From GCA-2717185 sp964474755 (GTDB lineage: Bacteria > Pseudomonadota > Alphaproteobacteria > UBA8366 > GCA-2717185), in assembly GCA_964474755.1 (NCBI GenBank), contig CAYYUG010000011.1, positions 8,777-72,776 of the forward strand: a stretch of 64,000 nt of DNA, given 5' to 3'. The notes beneath the pieces are model-generated. The model saw only the letters and a list, made by a program, of their open reading frames with translations. It did no database searches and was not told where the DNA came from. This document shows, in pieces, positions 16,491 to 25,374 of this stretch (position 1 is the first letter of the stretch; every line of letters starts with the position of its first letter). A program made the position numbers and the translations under genes.

Positions 16491-18251
16491 TCAAAGAACC
16501 GACAGCGTAACAAAGGACGGTGTATCCGCGTCGTGATGCACGGTGTTGGTCGCAATGCGGATATCCGCATCGGTGTCGTTTGCCAAAACTGGATTGCCGC
16601 TGTTTGTGTTGCGTGCGCGCCGCGGAAAATTGCTGCTGGTGATATCAATCTGCAAGCTGTGACCCGCGCAAACGGTATGGTGGATATGCGCAAGGTCAAT
16701 TTCAAAGGCGGTGGTCTCTCCCGGCAAGAGTGGCTCCTGTTTGCCATTGCGGTACAACGCACGGACGACCCCATCCATCAGCAGCATCGTCCGGCCATCA
16801 GGGTGAACTTCAATCAGCTTAGCGACGAAATCCGTGTCCGGACAATCTGAGCTCGCCTGCAACGTAAGACGCACTGGGCCTGCGATAGTTAGGTCTTCGG
16901 ATAGCGGCGCGCCACGATAGGTTAGCCCGTAATGCGGCAGAGCCTGCACCGGTCGCTGGTCGCGTGGGCCGGCATCGATCAGCATATTTCGGCCGCCCAG
17001 CGTCGGAACTGGGTTGTGAGGATCGTACACATATGAACGTGCATCGCCGCCCGGGCCATCAGCATCGAGTGTACCGCCGCCGTGAAGATAGAGCCGTAAA
17101 GAGTTTGCATTCTGCGGAGGCCACTGATCAGCGGAATGCCAATCCTTTGCAACGTAGCAGGCAGGATCATCGGTCCAGGCCTGCGGCGCGTAGCGGACAG
17201 GTGCCCCGTCCATCACGCCGTTTTCCACGCCCTTCAGCCAATGGTCGAACCATTCGAAATAGGGGTCGGTCGGCCAGAAATTAGCGTCGTAGATGAAGTA
17301 GTGATTGTTTGGCCCGATCCAGAGCCGCTGATTGCCGTTTTGCGCTTGGATCTCTTTGAAGGCGCGGATCATACTGGTCTGGAAGATGTCGTACCATGTT
17401 GTCGCTAGGAAGCCCGGCGCTTCTATCGACCGGCTGAAGTCATGCGCAGCGCGGAAATCGTCCGGTGCTGGATGGGAGACGATCTCGTCCAGGAAGGGCT
17501 GCCAGATCGAGAAATCAGGGTAGCCGGTCAAAGGCAAGCGCATCCAGTCTGGTGATTTCACATAAGGCAGATCGTCGTGGCGCGCCGCCTCAAGCCGGTC
17601 GTAGCGCGCCGCGGCACTCTCAGCTGCCTTATCCAAAGTAATAGGGTCGATACCGGCCTGTTGCATCACCGCTACCCGATGTGACAGCGACAATCCGGGG
17701 ATGTTCTTTGACACCCAGAGCCATAGACGTTCCATCTCGATTGAGCCGCCCTCGCAAACGACATCGTCATAGATGCTGGCCGCCCCGACCTGCGCGAAAT
17801 AGGCCTTTAGAGCTGGATGACGCGTGCTTGCCCCGGCGAAGGTCGTCGTCGCCCCGGCCGAAGAGCCAGACATGCCTATATTGCCGTCGCACCAGGCTTG
17901 CGCTGCGATCCAGTCCAAAGTGTCGAGCCCGTCCGCCGCATCGTCCGCATAGACCCGATCTATACCCTCCGAGCCGTAGCGGCCGCGCGTGTCCTGATAG
18001 ACGGCGACATAGCCTCGGCCGATGATCGCCTGCCAGCCGCGCAGGATCGAGCCGCGCATCGGTGCCACGGGGTCCGGCAACCAGCCACACGCCGGGTCGT
18101 GGATCGCCTCGCCCTGCGGCTTCGTGATGCCGTAGGGCGTGCGCTGCAGGATGACCGGAAAAGGCCCCGCTCCGGCCTTCGGCAGATACACAAAGGTATT
18201 GAGTTTGACCCCGTCCCGCGACGTGACGAAGGTCTGGAAGGCGTCGGTCAT
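16491..18251 (-). CDS. CocE/NonD-family hydrolase
   Basis: This 586-residue alpha/beta hydrolase has an X-Pro dipeptidyl-peptidase S15 fold and C-terminal jelly-roll domain, as in cocaine esterase and glutaryl-7-ACA acylases. The GSSAG elbow at residues 129-133 supplies nucleophile Ser131, after the QDTRGRYGSEG segment, and the WIGPNNHYF segment likely carries the catalytic His. The C-terminal half has the PVRLTLQASSDCPDTDFVAKL beta domain. I chose the ATG at 18251, which overlaps the upstream gene's stop in an ATGA; 27 further upstream residues in the open frame are that gene's shadow. It is the last gene of the catabolic cluster. An ester or amide is the expected substrate, but not which. 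Confidence 0.88.
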   Translation of the reverse strand: MTDAFQTFVTSRDGVKLNTFVYLPKAGAGPFPVILQRTPYGITKPQGEAIHDPACGWLPDPVAPMRGSILRGWQAIIGRGYVAVYQDTRGRYGSEGIDRVYADDAADGLDTLDWIAAQAWCDGNIGMSGSSAGATTTFAGASTRHPALKAYFAQVGAASIYDDVVCEGGSIEMERLWLWVSKNIPGLSLSHRVAVMQQAGIDPITLDKAAESAAARYDRLEAARHDDLPYVKSPDWMRLPLTGYPDFSIWQPFLDEIVSHPAPDDFRAAHDFSRSIEAPGFLATTWYDIFQTSMIRAFKEIQAQNGNQRLWIGPNNHYFIYDANFWPTDPYFEWFDHWLKGVENGVMDGAPVRYAPQAWTDDPACYVAKDWHSADQWPPQNANSLRLYLHGGGTLDADGPGGDARSYVYDPHNPVPTLGGRNMLIDAGPRDQRPVQALPHYGLTYRGAPLSEDLTIAGPVRLTLQASSDCPDTDFVAKLIEVHPDGRTMLLMDGVVRALYRNGKQEPLLPGETTAFEIDLAHIHHTVCAGHSLQIDITSSNFPRRARNTNSGNPVLANDTDADIRIATNTVHHDADTPSFVTLSVL

Positions 18252-19522
18252 AGTTCCATGAAAGGCTCGAAGCCCCAATCGAAGAGTGGCCGGCCACCAT
18301 CTCCTTCGACCACGATGACATCCTCGAGCCAAACCCGTTCGCTTTCGCCACCGGGATAAAGCAGGTGCAAAGGTACGACCATGTTCTCCTGCATGAGCCA
18401 GTCGCCGTTCGGTGCACCGTCCGCCGTCCTAAGTTCCAGGTCCATATGCGACAGGCCGAGGCCGTGAAAGAAGATTAACGCGGAGTCGGCATCAGGTACG
18501 CCGCACTTGCGGAAGGTCTCACGTCCCATCGCCTGGATCTGGCTGACCGTATTGCCTGGCCGCATCGCCGCGCCCACTGTCTCAGCGACCGCTTCAACGG
18601 CCTTTGCCGTTTTTTTCGCCGCCACTGTCGGCGTGTCACCGACGCACCAGCTCTTGCCGCCGTCCCAGCAATAGAGATCGAGTGTGCCGTGGCAGTCAAA
18701 TAAGATGTGGGTTCCGGCCTCAACCTCGAAATCCTCCAATCCAGTCTGCAGAGTGATTGCCGGGTCACTGCCACGCGGATGACCCCAGACCATGCCTCCA
18801 GGATCGCGGATAAAGCCGCCCAATTCGACCGCAGCCTGGTGATAGGCGCAATTGATCTCGCGCCAACTCGCACCCTTGTCCCAGAACGCAACGGTCCGCT
18901 CGATTGCCTTTTGGTTCAGCGCGGTCGCCCGTTCAATCAGCTTCAGTTCTTCAGGTGTCTTGACCATGCGGGCCGCCATCATCGGATCGTAGCCATCGCC
19001 AACCTCTACATCGCCGAGACGCAACCCATAGCCCATATCGTCGAAGCCTACCGCGCCAGTCGCCAGACCCAGATCGGTCAGGGCGCCGCGAACGACGCTG
19101 TCCATGTCGAAGCGGTAATGCTCCCGTGCCCGCACAATCCAATCTGCATCGCCACCGTGCCGCGGGATAAAACGGTCGATGTCGCTTGCCTGCGGCGCGA
19201 TATCGAGGCCCATCATTACCGCACGGAACGGCCGTATATCCTCAATCCAGCTTGGCTGCACCATCAGGCTCGACAGATAATAATCGGCGACCACCATTAT
19301 CGGATGGTCAGGCGCGTGACGCGATAGGATCACCGCGCAAGGCCGCGGCTCATCAGAATTATGCGCGATGCCGTTGAAACCCGAGATGTAGAAGACGTTC
19401 AACGGCGTTGTCGCGACAATCCCGTCGAGCCCTCTCGCTTCCAAGGCCTCCCACAGGCGGCCAATATTGCAGAACTGCCTTGGCAGCGGGTTGCGTTCGA
19501 ACAGGGTATTGTCGGCTTTCAT
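18248..19522 (-). CDS. M24-family metallopeptidase-like protein (Xaa-Pro peptidase/creatinase fold)
   Basis: The 424-residue protein has an N-terminal creatinase-like domain (GLDGIVATTPLNVFYISGF) and a pita-bread catalytic domain. Likely metal ligands are seen in FDCHGTLDLYCWDGGKSW, in FFHGLGLSHMDLE and in the glutamate-rich QENMVVPLHLLYPGG to VWLEDVIVV region. Family members cleave Xaa-Pro peptides but also hydrolyse creatine or ectoine. Coupling to a monooxygenase and a molybdenum hydroxylase suggests a small-molecule C-N substrate, which is inference. It overlaps the downstream CocE-like gene by four bases. Confidence 0.85.
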   Translation of the reverse strand: MKADNTLFERNPLPRQFCNIGRLWEALEARGLDGIVATTPLNVFYISGFNGIAHNSDEPRPCAVILSRHAPDHPIMVVADYYLSSLMVQPSWIEDIRPFRAVMMGLDIAPQASDIDRFIPRHGGDADWIVRAREHYRFDMDSVVRGALTDLGLATGAVGFDDMGYGLRLGDVEVGDGYDPMMAARMVKTPEELKLIERATALNQKAIERTVAFWDKGASWREINCAYHQAAVELGGFIRDPGGMVWGHPRGSDPAITLQTGLEDFEVEAGTHILFDCHGTLDLYCWDGGKSWCVGDTPTVAAKKTAKAVEAVAETVGAAMRPGNTVSQIQAMGRETFRKCGVPDADSALIFFHGLGLSHMDLELRTADGAPNGDWLMQENMVVPLHLLYPGGESERVWLEDVIVVEGDGGRPLFDWGFEPFMEL

Positions 19523-19570
19523 TCAAAGGCCCCCTAAGTTGTTTCGGGAAGAACCGGCTGCGGCCGCTGT

Positions 19571-19655
19571 CCACCCCCTAAAGGGGGGAGACGGAAATTA
19601 GCTCTTAGGCAAACAATCTATCCCTTTCCCCCTTTAGTGGGGAAGGTGAGGATGG
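19571..19655. repeat. REP-like inverted repeat element
   Basis: Two C/G-block units face each other: CCACCCCCTAAAGGGGGG at 19571-19588 and CCCCCTTTAGTGGGGAAGG at about 19628-19646, each itself nearly palindromic. Together they can form a long hairpin between the cupin and M24 genes. Such elements are commonly dispersed in many copies; only one is seen in this window. Confidence 0.5.
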
Positions 19656-19698
19656 CGCGGAAATGCGACGATTGCACATGAAGAATGCGCCCATAACT

Positions 19699-20229
19699 TC
19701 AACCCTCCCTTAAATGAGCGTCGCGCCGGTCAAACAGTTTGTCATCGGCGTAGCCCATTGCCTCCGGCTTGCCGCGCCCCAGCATGACCTGAAAATAAAC
19801 CGGCTCTAAGCTCTTGTTCTCGAAGCCGTGGATGACGCCAGCCGGGCACGCGATGCATTCCCACGGCCCAAGCCGCGTCCAGAGCTGCTCGCCCGCCTCG
19901 TCTTCGATGAACACATCGAGGATGCCCTGCAGCACGAAGAAGCATTCCTCGACCTCATGCGTGTGCGCCGCATTACCCTGCCCCGGCTCCACATACATGA
20001 TCGACAGGGTGAAGTTGTCGGCAGGGATCGCGTTCGGATCTTCATGCTTACCAGACCCGCCGGCGCCAATAAAGCGGTGCTGCGCGCGCTTGTAGCCCTC
20101 GATCTTGGCGTCCTCGAAAGCAGCCCAGTCCGGCGTCTTCTCGCGGAAACGCCCAACATAACGGTCCATGATCTCCGGCAGCGGCACGCCGACCAGTTCA
20201 GGCGCGCGGGGATGGCGGGCGGCACTCAT
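19699..20229 (-). CDS. Cupin-domain protein
   Basis: This 176-residue protein carries both cupin motifs: AAHTHEVEECFFVLQG (metal ligands His, His, Glu) and WECIACPAGVIHGFEN (final His). A metal-binding beta-barrel dioxygenase, isomerase or small-molecule sensor is expected. The ATG at 20229 follows AGGAGAACCGTC, so the 29 extra residues upstream are rejected. It sits between the flavin monooxygenase and the M24 protein in the same direction, so it probably acts in the same pathway. Substrate is unknown. Confidence 0.85.
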   Translation of the reverse strand: MSAARHPRAPELVGVPLPEIMDRYVGRFREKTPDWAAFEDAKIEGYKRAQHRFIGAGGSGKHEDPNAIPADNFTLSIMYVEPGQGNAAHTHEVEECFFVLQGILDVFIEDEAGEQLWTRLGPWECIACPAGVIHGFENKSLEPVYFQVMLGRGKPEAMGYADDKLFDRRDAHLREG

Positions 20230-20316
20230 GACGGTTCTCCTTGGCAGCTTATGCGGTTCAAGATAGCCGGAGATTGTAGGTGGAGGGAACGAAGACTGTG
20301 CGGCTTGGTGCGCCAT

Positions 20317-21648
20317 TTACTCCACGATCCGCCGAACCGGCCGTTTCAGTCCGATATTTTCGCGCAGTGTACGGCCTTCGTATTCCGAGCGGAACAGGCC
20401 ACGGCGCTGCAGCTCGGGCACTACGAGGTGGGTGAAGCGTTCCATGCCGGTGGGCACCACGGGGGCGGCAATCATGAAACCGTCGCAGGCCTTGCCGCTA
20501 TACCAGGCCTCCATGACGTCGGCGACTTGGACGGGGTCGCCGGTGAACATGTTGCCGGCCATCTGCGGCAGGATCCGCATATAGGTCTGCTGCACAGTCA
20601 GGCCTTCCTCCTGAGCGACCTGTACGATTGCGCCTGCTATACCAGTCGGGCCGTGATGTCCCTCGGGCCAATTGGGCATCGGGCCGTCGACCGGAAATGC
20701 CTTCATATTCAGCCCGGTCATTTTGGACAAATAGTCGACGCCGACCGCCAGCGGCACAAGATCATCCAGTTCTCCAGCGATATCCGCCGCCTGCTGCGCT
20801 GTTTCGCCGACGATGATCGTGACGCCAGAGAGAATTTTAAGATCCTCCGGTTCGCGGCCGTATTTCGCGAGGCGGTCCTTGAAGTCAGTGTAAAGTGCCT
20901 GGCCGGCCTCCAAACTCCCCTCGATGGCGAAGATGCAGTCAGCGTGGCGGGCGGACAGCTCGCGGCCGGCCTCGGACTGGCCGGCGGAGAACACTACCGG
21001 ATGGCCTTGCGGCGGGCGCGGCGCGTTGAGCGGGCCTCTAACCTCGAAGTGCTTTCCCTTATGGCGGAGCGCCTGGACCTTTGACGGGTCGAGGAACCGC
21101 CCGCTCGCTTTGTCCTGCGGAAAGGCGTCGTCGGCCCAGGAATCCCAGAGACCCTTCACGATGTCAGCAAATTCGTTCGCGCGTTCGTAGCGCGTATCGC
21201 GCGCGACATGTTCGGTATGGCTGAAGTTCAGCGCGTCATTGGCGTTGGAGGTCGTCACCAAGTTCCAGCCTGCACGGCCGCCGCTAATATGATCGAGCGA
21301 GGCGAAGCGCCGAGCAACGTGAAAGGGTGCATCATAGGTCGTGGTGGTGGTGGCGACGAGGCCGATATGCTGCGTCACCATCGCCAAGGCGGACAGCAAA
21401 GTCACAGGCTCAAACACCCCCGGCCGGTCCGACGGCGAGGTGGCGGCAAACAGGTCTGGCTTGTCCATGTTACGGACACCGTTACCGTCGGCGAGAAAGA
21501 GCAGGTCCATCTTGCCGGCCTCGGCGATCTGCGCCAGCCGCATCGCATTACCGATATTGGCGGCCGGATTATCCCACGCATCAGGATGTCGCCACTCCCC
21601 CACATGACTGCCCTGAGCGTTGCCGTTGGCGGCGAGGATCATCGGCAT
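20317..21648 (-). CDS. LLM-class flavin-dependent monooxygenase, NtaA/SnaA/DszA-type
   Basis: This 443-residue protein belongs to the bacterial luciferase-like group that uses reduced FMN supplied by a separate reductase. Family hallmarks are the N-terminal WRHPDAW, the LFLADG strand, SALAMVTQHIGLVATTTTTYDAPFHVARRFASLDHISGGRAGWNLVT-type core (residues ~85-135) and QSEAGRELSARHADCIFA. Relatives oxidise nitrilotriacetate, EDTA, dibenzothiophene sulfone or similar. It begins 31 bases after the molybdenum hydroxylase large subunit, in the same direction. Confidence 0.9.
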   Translation of the reverse strand: MPMILAANGNAQGSHVGEWRHPDAWDNPAANIGNAMRLAQIAEAGKMDLLFLADGNGVRNMDKPDLFAATSPSDRPGVFEPVTLLSALAMVTQHIGLVATTTTTYDAPFHVARRFASLDHISGGRAGWNLVTTSNANDALNFSHTEHVARDTRYERANEFADIVKGLWDSWADDAFPQDKASGRFLDPSKVQALRHKGKHFEVRGPLNAPRPPQGHPVVFSAGQSEAGRELSARHADCIFAIEGSLEAGQALYTDFKDRLAKYGREPEDLKILSGVTIIVGETAQQAADIAGELDDLVPLAVGVDYLSKMTGLNMKAFPVDGPMPNWPEGHHGPTGIAGAIVQVAQEEGLTVQQTYMRILPQMAGNMFTGDPVQVADVMEAWYSGKACDGFMIAAPVVPTGMERFTHLVVPELQRRGLFRSEYEGRTLRENIGLKRPVRRIVE

Positions 21649-21679
21649 GTTGGGCCCATCCCGTTGCGTCGTCCATCAT

Positions 21680-23962
21680 TCATTTTTCCGCCGCCACCTG
21701 CAGCATCCGCCAGACATTCGGCGGCGACAACGGCAGGGCCATCGGTTCCACGCCAAAACTGGTGAGCGCCTGGGCGACGGCGTTGGCGATCACGCCGCCG
21801 ACCGGGATTATCTCGCCCTCGCCCGCCCCTTTGGCGCCGAGCGGGTTGTGCGGCGAGGGCGCGAGCTCAAGCACAGTCGAGCGAATGTTCGGGAAGTCCG
21901 TCGCGGTCGGCAGCAAATAGTCGGCCAATGTGCCGGTCAGCAGCTGCCCTTGCGCGTCGTAGACGAACTCCTCCAGCAGCGCCCCGCCAAGCCCCTGCAC
22001 GATCGAACCAACTGACTGGCCGTTCAGGGTCGCCGGATTGATCTTTCGGCCGACATCCTTGGTCGAAGCGATATCGAGCACGTCTACCTGGCCCGTCTTT
22101 GGGTCAACCGCCACATGCGCAGCCAGGCTGCCGTAGGAGTATGTGTATTTCTTGTTCTCGAACCGCGCCTCGACCGCAACTGGTTCGTCAGTCAGACCGG
22201 TATAGGCAACTGAATGTCCAGCAGCATCGCGGACGCCCTCGGCCTCAAACCGAACCGCATCTTCGGGGCAGCCGAGTGCCATAGCGGCCATCGGCCGGAG
22301 CTTGTCCTGCAACGCCTTCGCCGCCAGCATGATCGCGGAGCCACCCATGACCGTCGAACGCGAATGAAACGAGCCGTACCCTTCGGCAACGCACGCCGTC
22401 GATCCGTAATGCACGCGCACCCGTTCAAACGGAACGCCGAGCGCGTCGCCAGCGATCTGACCCATGATGGTTTCGATACCTTGACCAACCCCAGCCGAGC
22501 CGAGATAGACTGCGAAGGTTCCGCCGGTCTCCAAGACGATACGCGCATCCTCGCTCGGCCCCGCCGCACCGCCCTCGATGAAGCAGCCAACCGACACGCC
22601 ATGATAGCACCCGTCGATGCATTGCCCTTGCAGTTTAACCTTCTCGTCCCAACCAAATTCGTCCAGACAACGGTCAAGCAGCGCGTGATTATCGCCGCTG
22701 TCCAGCGACGTCACGCTTTCAAACGGCGTCATGGTGGCCAGCGGATAGGGCATCTTGTCAGCAGGCACGAGGTTGCGCCGCCGCACCGCGAGCGGATCGA
22801 GGCCGAGATCCTTGGCCATGAGATCGATCAGCCGTTCACGCACAAAATCCGGCTCGAACCTGCCCGGCCCGCGATAGGTGCCGGTAGGCGTCTTGTTCGT
22901 CGTCAGCGAATAGCTGGTCAGTCGAATATGCTCAATATCGTAGGCGCCAGACATGAACTGCGCGGCGTTGCGCGGCGCGATCGAGCCGTTAGTGCGGATA
23001 TAGGCGCCATTATCCGTCCAGTTGGTGCCGCGCAAGGCGATAATCTTGCCGTCCCGTGTCGCCGCGATCGCCACATCGCACTCGATTTGCCGCGCATGGT
23101 TCGCCGCCATCATATGCTCACAACGATCCTCGACCCATTTGATCGGCCGGCCGAGATAACGCGTGGCGAAGGGGATCAGGAAATCCTCGGGATAAAATTC
23201 GCCACGCGAGCCGAAGCTGCCGCCGACATCACCTTCGATCAGGTCGATCTGGTCGAGATCGAGGCCCATCGTAGCAGCGAGGATCTTACGGTTAGCGAAG
23301 GCAACCTTGGCCGCGCCCCAGACGGTGAGCCTTTCCGCACCCGTGTCCCATTCGGCAACAAAGCCGCGCGGCTCCATAAAGAGCGCGGCGTGGCGTTGCA
23401 CCGTAAAGGTTTCGCGACGCGTGTAGTCGGCTGTTTCGAACGCCACGTCGGCATCGCCCTTCACCGCATTCCAGCGCATGGAGACATTGGAACCGTGTTC
23501 GGGAAAAAGCAGCGTCTCAACCGCCTCCGCCTGGTCGCGGCTGGTGATGGCGGGCAGGGAATCGATTTCGATTTTGATCAGGTCGAGAGCATCCTCAGCG
23601 ATGGCAGGACTCTCGGCGATCACGACAGCCATCGGTTCGCCGACATAGCGGACTTTCTCGTCCGCCAGCATCGGTTGGCAGAACTGCTCCAATTCCGGCA
23701 GTGGCTGCAGCCGGATCGGCAACCGCGGTACGGTTTCACCTAGATCATGTGCCGTCAGCACCACGTGTACACCATCTAGTTTAAGAGCGGCGTCCGTTTC
23801 GATACCACGCAATAGCCCATGCGCGACCGGGCTGCGCAGGATCACTGCGTGCAACTGGTTCGGCCGGTTGATGTCAGCGACAAACTGCCCGCGCCCGCGC
23901 AGCAAGCGCAGATCTTCGACCCGCTCCAGCGCACTGCCGATTAGGCGATTCGGCGCGCTCAC
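21680..23962 (-). CDS. Molybdenum hydroxylase large subunit (CoxL/XdhB-type)
   Basis: This 760-residue subunit binds molybdopterin cytosine dinucleotide in an aerobic CO/xanthine-dehydrogenase-type enzyme. It has the small Ald_Xan_dh_C domain (IGSALERVEDLRLLRGRGQFVADI) and the Mo-binding domain, with GGSFGSRGEFYPED, TYRGPGRFEPDFVRERL, GSAGVGQGIETIMGQ and the C-terminal GAKGAGEGEIIPVGG containing the expected catalytic Glu715. It lacks the AYxCSFR loop of true form-I CO dehydrogenase, so it is probably a hydroxylase of an aromatic or N-heterocyclic compound. I chose a GTG start at 23962 because it overlaps the small-subunit stop (GTGA) and the sequence aligns from there. Confidence 0.92.
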   Translation of the reverse strand: MSAPNRLIGSALERVEDLRLLRGRGQFVADINRPNQLHAVILRSPVAHGLLRGIETDAALKLDGVHVVLTAHDLGETVPRLPIRLQPLPELEQFCQPMLADEKVRYVGEPMAVVIAESPAIAEDALDLIKIEIDSLPAITSRDQAEAVETLLFPEHGSNVSMRWNAVKGDADVAFETADYTRRETFTVQRHAALFMEPRGFVAEWDTGAERLTVWGAAKVAFANRKILAATMGLDLDQIDLIEGDVGGSFGSRGEFYPEDFLIPFATRYLGRPIKWVEDRCEHMMAANHARQIECDVAIAATRDGKIIALRGTNWTDNGAYIRTNGSIAPRNAAQFMSGAYDIEHIRLTSYSLTTNKTPTGTYRGPGRFEPDFVRERLIDLMAKDLGLDPLAVRRRNLVPADKMPYPLATMTPFESVTSLDSGDNHALLDRCLDEFGWDEKVKLQGQCIDGCYHGVSVGCFIEGGAAGPSEDARIVLETGGTFAVYLGSAGVGQGIETIMGQIAGDALGVPFERVRVHYGSTACVAEGYGSFHSRSTVMGGSAIMLAAKALQDKLRPMAAMALGCPEDAVRFEAEGVRDAAGHSVAYTGLTDEPVAVEARFENKKYTYSYGSLAAHVAVDPKTGQVDVLDIASTKDVGRKINPATLNGQSVGSIVQGLGGALLEEFVYDAQGQLLTGTLADYLLPTATDFPNIRSTVLELAPSPHNPLGAKGAGEGEIIPVGGVIANAVAQALTSFGVEPMALPLSPPNVWRMLQVAAEK

Positions 23963-24438
23963 GACTCGCCCTCCGCCGTGCGATAGGCCGCGCGCGCTTC
24001 CAGCACGGCCTCGACGATGGGAACGTAGCCGGTACAGCGGCAAATGTTCCCGGACAAGACCTCGCGCACCCGATCTGCATCGGCGTTCGGCTCCTCGCTC
24101 AGCAGCGCATGCGCCGTGGTCACCATGCCTGGTGTGCAGAAGCCACATTGCAACGCATGATGCTTACGGAAGGCTGCCTGCAGCGGAGTCAAATCGTCAT
24201 CCCGGCTCAGACCTTCGACGGTCACAATATTTTCGCCGGCAACCTGCACCGCCAGGGTCAGACAAGACCGTACCGCCTCGCCATCGACGATTACCGTGCA
24301 GGCGCCGCAGACGCCGTGCTCGCAACCGAGATGGGTCCCGGTAAGGCCCAGCACGTCGCGCAGACAGTCGGCCAGACTAAGGCGCGGTTCCACATCGACC
24401 TCGAGCGCTTTGCCATTGACCTCGAAGGCGACCTTCAT
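23959..24438 (-). CDS. Molybdenum hydroxylase 2Fe-2S subunit (CoxS-type)
   Basis: This 159-residue electron-transfer subunit carries two [2Fe-2S] clusters. The plant-ferredoxin-type cluster ligands are Cys39, Cys44, Cys47 and Cys59 (CEHGVCGAC), and the second cluster uses Cys98, Cys101, Cys133 and Cys135 (CGFC, CRC). Its start overlaps the medium-subunit stop and its stop overlaps the large-subunit GTG, giving a medium-small-large order in one transcript. Confidence 0.95.
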   Translation of the reverse strand: MKVAFEVNGKALEVDVEPRLSLADCLRDVLGLTGTHLGCEHGVCGACTVIVDGEAVRSCLTLAVQVAGENIVTVEGLSRDDDLTPLQAAFRKHHALQCGFCTPGMVTTAHALLSEEPNADADRVREVLSGNICRCTGYVPIVEAVLEARAAYRTAEGES

Positions 24439-25292
24439 GACGCGGCGTCCTGCAAGGCGCGTTCAATCAGGATTGCGACCAGCGCGCGACGGTAGTCGGC
24501 CGGGGCATGATGGTCTTCCATCGGTGAAACCTCACTGGACGCAGCTTCAGCCGCTGTTGCGATGGCCACCTCATCGACGTCCGTCCCGTCAATCGCCGCC
24601 TCCGCAGCATGCAGACGATGCGGCCGGTCGCACGCGCCAATCACACCGATATGGGCATCCCGAGCCCGGCCCTGCGCATCGAGATCGTAATGCAGCGCGA
24701 TCCCGGCCAGTGCGAAATCACCCTTGCGCCGCGCAAACTCCCGAAACGCCCAACGCCGCCCGCCGGGCCAAGCGGGAAATGTGATCGCCGTCAAAATTTC
24801 ATCTGCGGCCAAATCCGTCGTCATCGGTCCAAGAAAAAATTCCGCCGCCGCAACGTGGCGTTCACCACCAGGTCCAAAGAGCGTCAACCGCGCATCGCAG
24901 GTCACCGCCACCCCTGGCAATTCAGCAGCGGGATCGGCCAGCGCGAGGCTGCCGCCAGCCGTTCCCCGGTTACGAATATGGTAGTGCGCAATGTGCCGCG
25001 TCGCCGCGGACAGCAGCGGGTGCGCCGCGGACAGTCCAGTATGGCGCTCTATATCGCGCCAGCGCACACGGGCGCCAAGCGTAATGCCGTCCGCACCGAT
25101 GTCGATCCGGTCAAGCGCTGGCACATTTTTCAGATCGACCAGCAGCGCCGGCGCCGCCATCCGGAACGCGAGTATCGGCATCAGGCTCTGCCCACCGGCG
25201 AGGAGCATTGCTTCGTCGCCATGGTCGGCCAGCAGCGCAACCGCCTCGGACAGGCTGGTCGGTGATTCGTAGTCGAAGGCGGGAAACTTCAT
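24435..25292 (-). CDS. Molybdenum hydroxylase FAD-binding subunit (CoxM-type)
   Basis: This 285-residue flavin subunit passes electrons from the iron-sulfur clusters to the acceptor. FAD motifs AGGQSLMPIL (N-terminal domain) and TAGGSLALADP are present. I chose the ATG at 25292 (MKFPAFDYESP), preceded by GTGAGG; the open frame continues 37 codons further but that part is not family-like. It is the first gene of the seven-gene cluster, divergent from the amidohydrolase at 25375 with an 82-base shared promoter region. Confidence 0.93.
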   Translation of the reverse strand: MKFPAFDYESPTSLSEAVALLADHGDEAMLLAGGQSLMPILAFRMAAPALLVDLKNVPALDRIDIGADGITLGARVRWRDIERHTGLSAAHPLLSAATRHIAHYHIRNRGTAGGSLALADPAAELPGVAVTCDARLTLFGPGGERHVAAAEFFLGPMTTDLAADEILTAITFPAWPGGRRWAFREFARRKGDFALAGIALHYDLDAQGRARDAHIGVIGACDRPHRLHAAEAAIDGTDVDEVAIATAAEAASSEVSPMEDHHAPADYRRALVAILIERALQDAAS

Positions 25293-25374
25293 GACCTCAC
25301 GATATTGTAGCGAAAGGGAAGGTTCGACCAGTAGTCTATCGTGAGATTCATCGAATGCCAGAACGGACAATGAC

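Noticed and set aside
21680..25292. Carbon monoxide dehydrogenase (coxMSL)
   Set aside because: Subunit order fits, but the large subunit has TYRGPGRFE and lacks the AYxCSFR loop required for CO oxidation.
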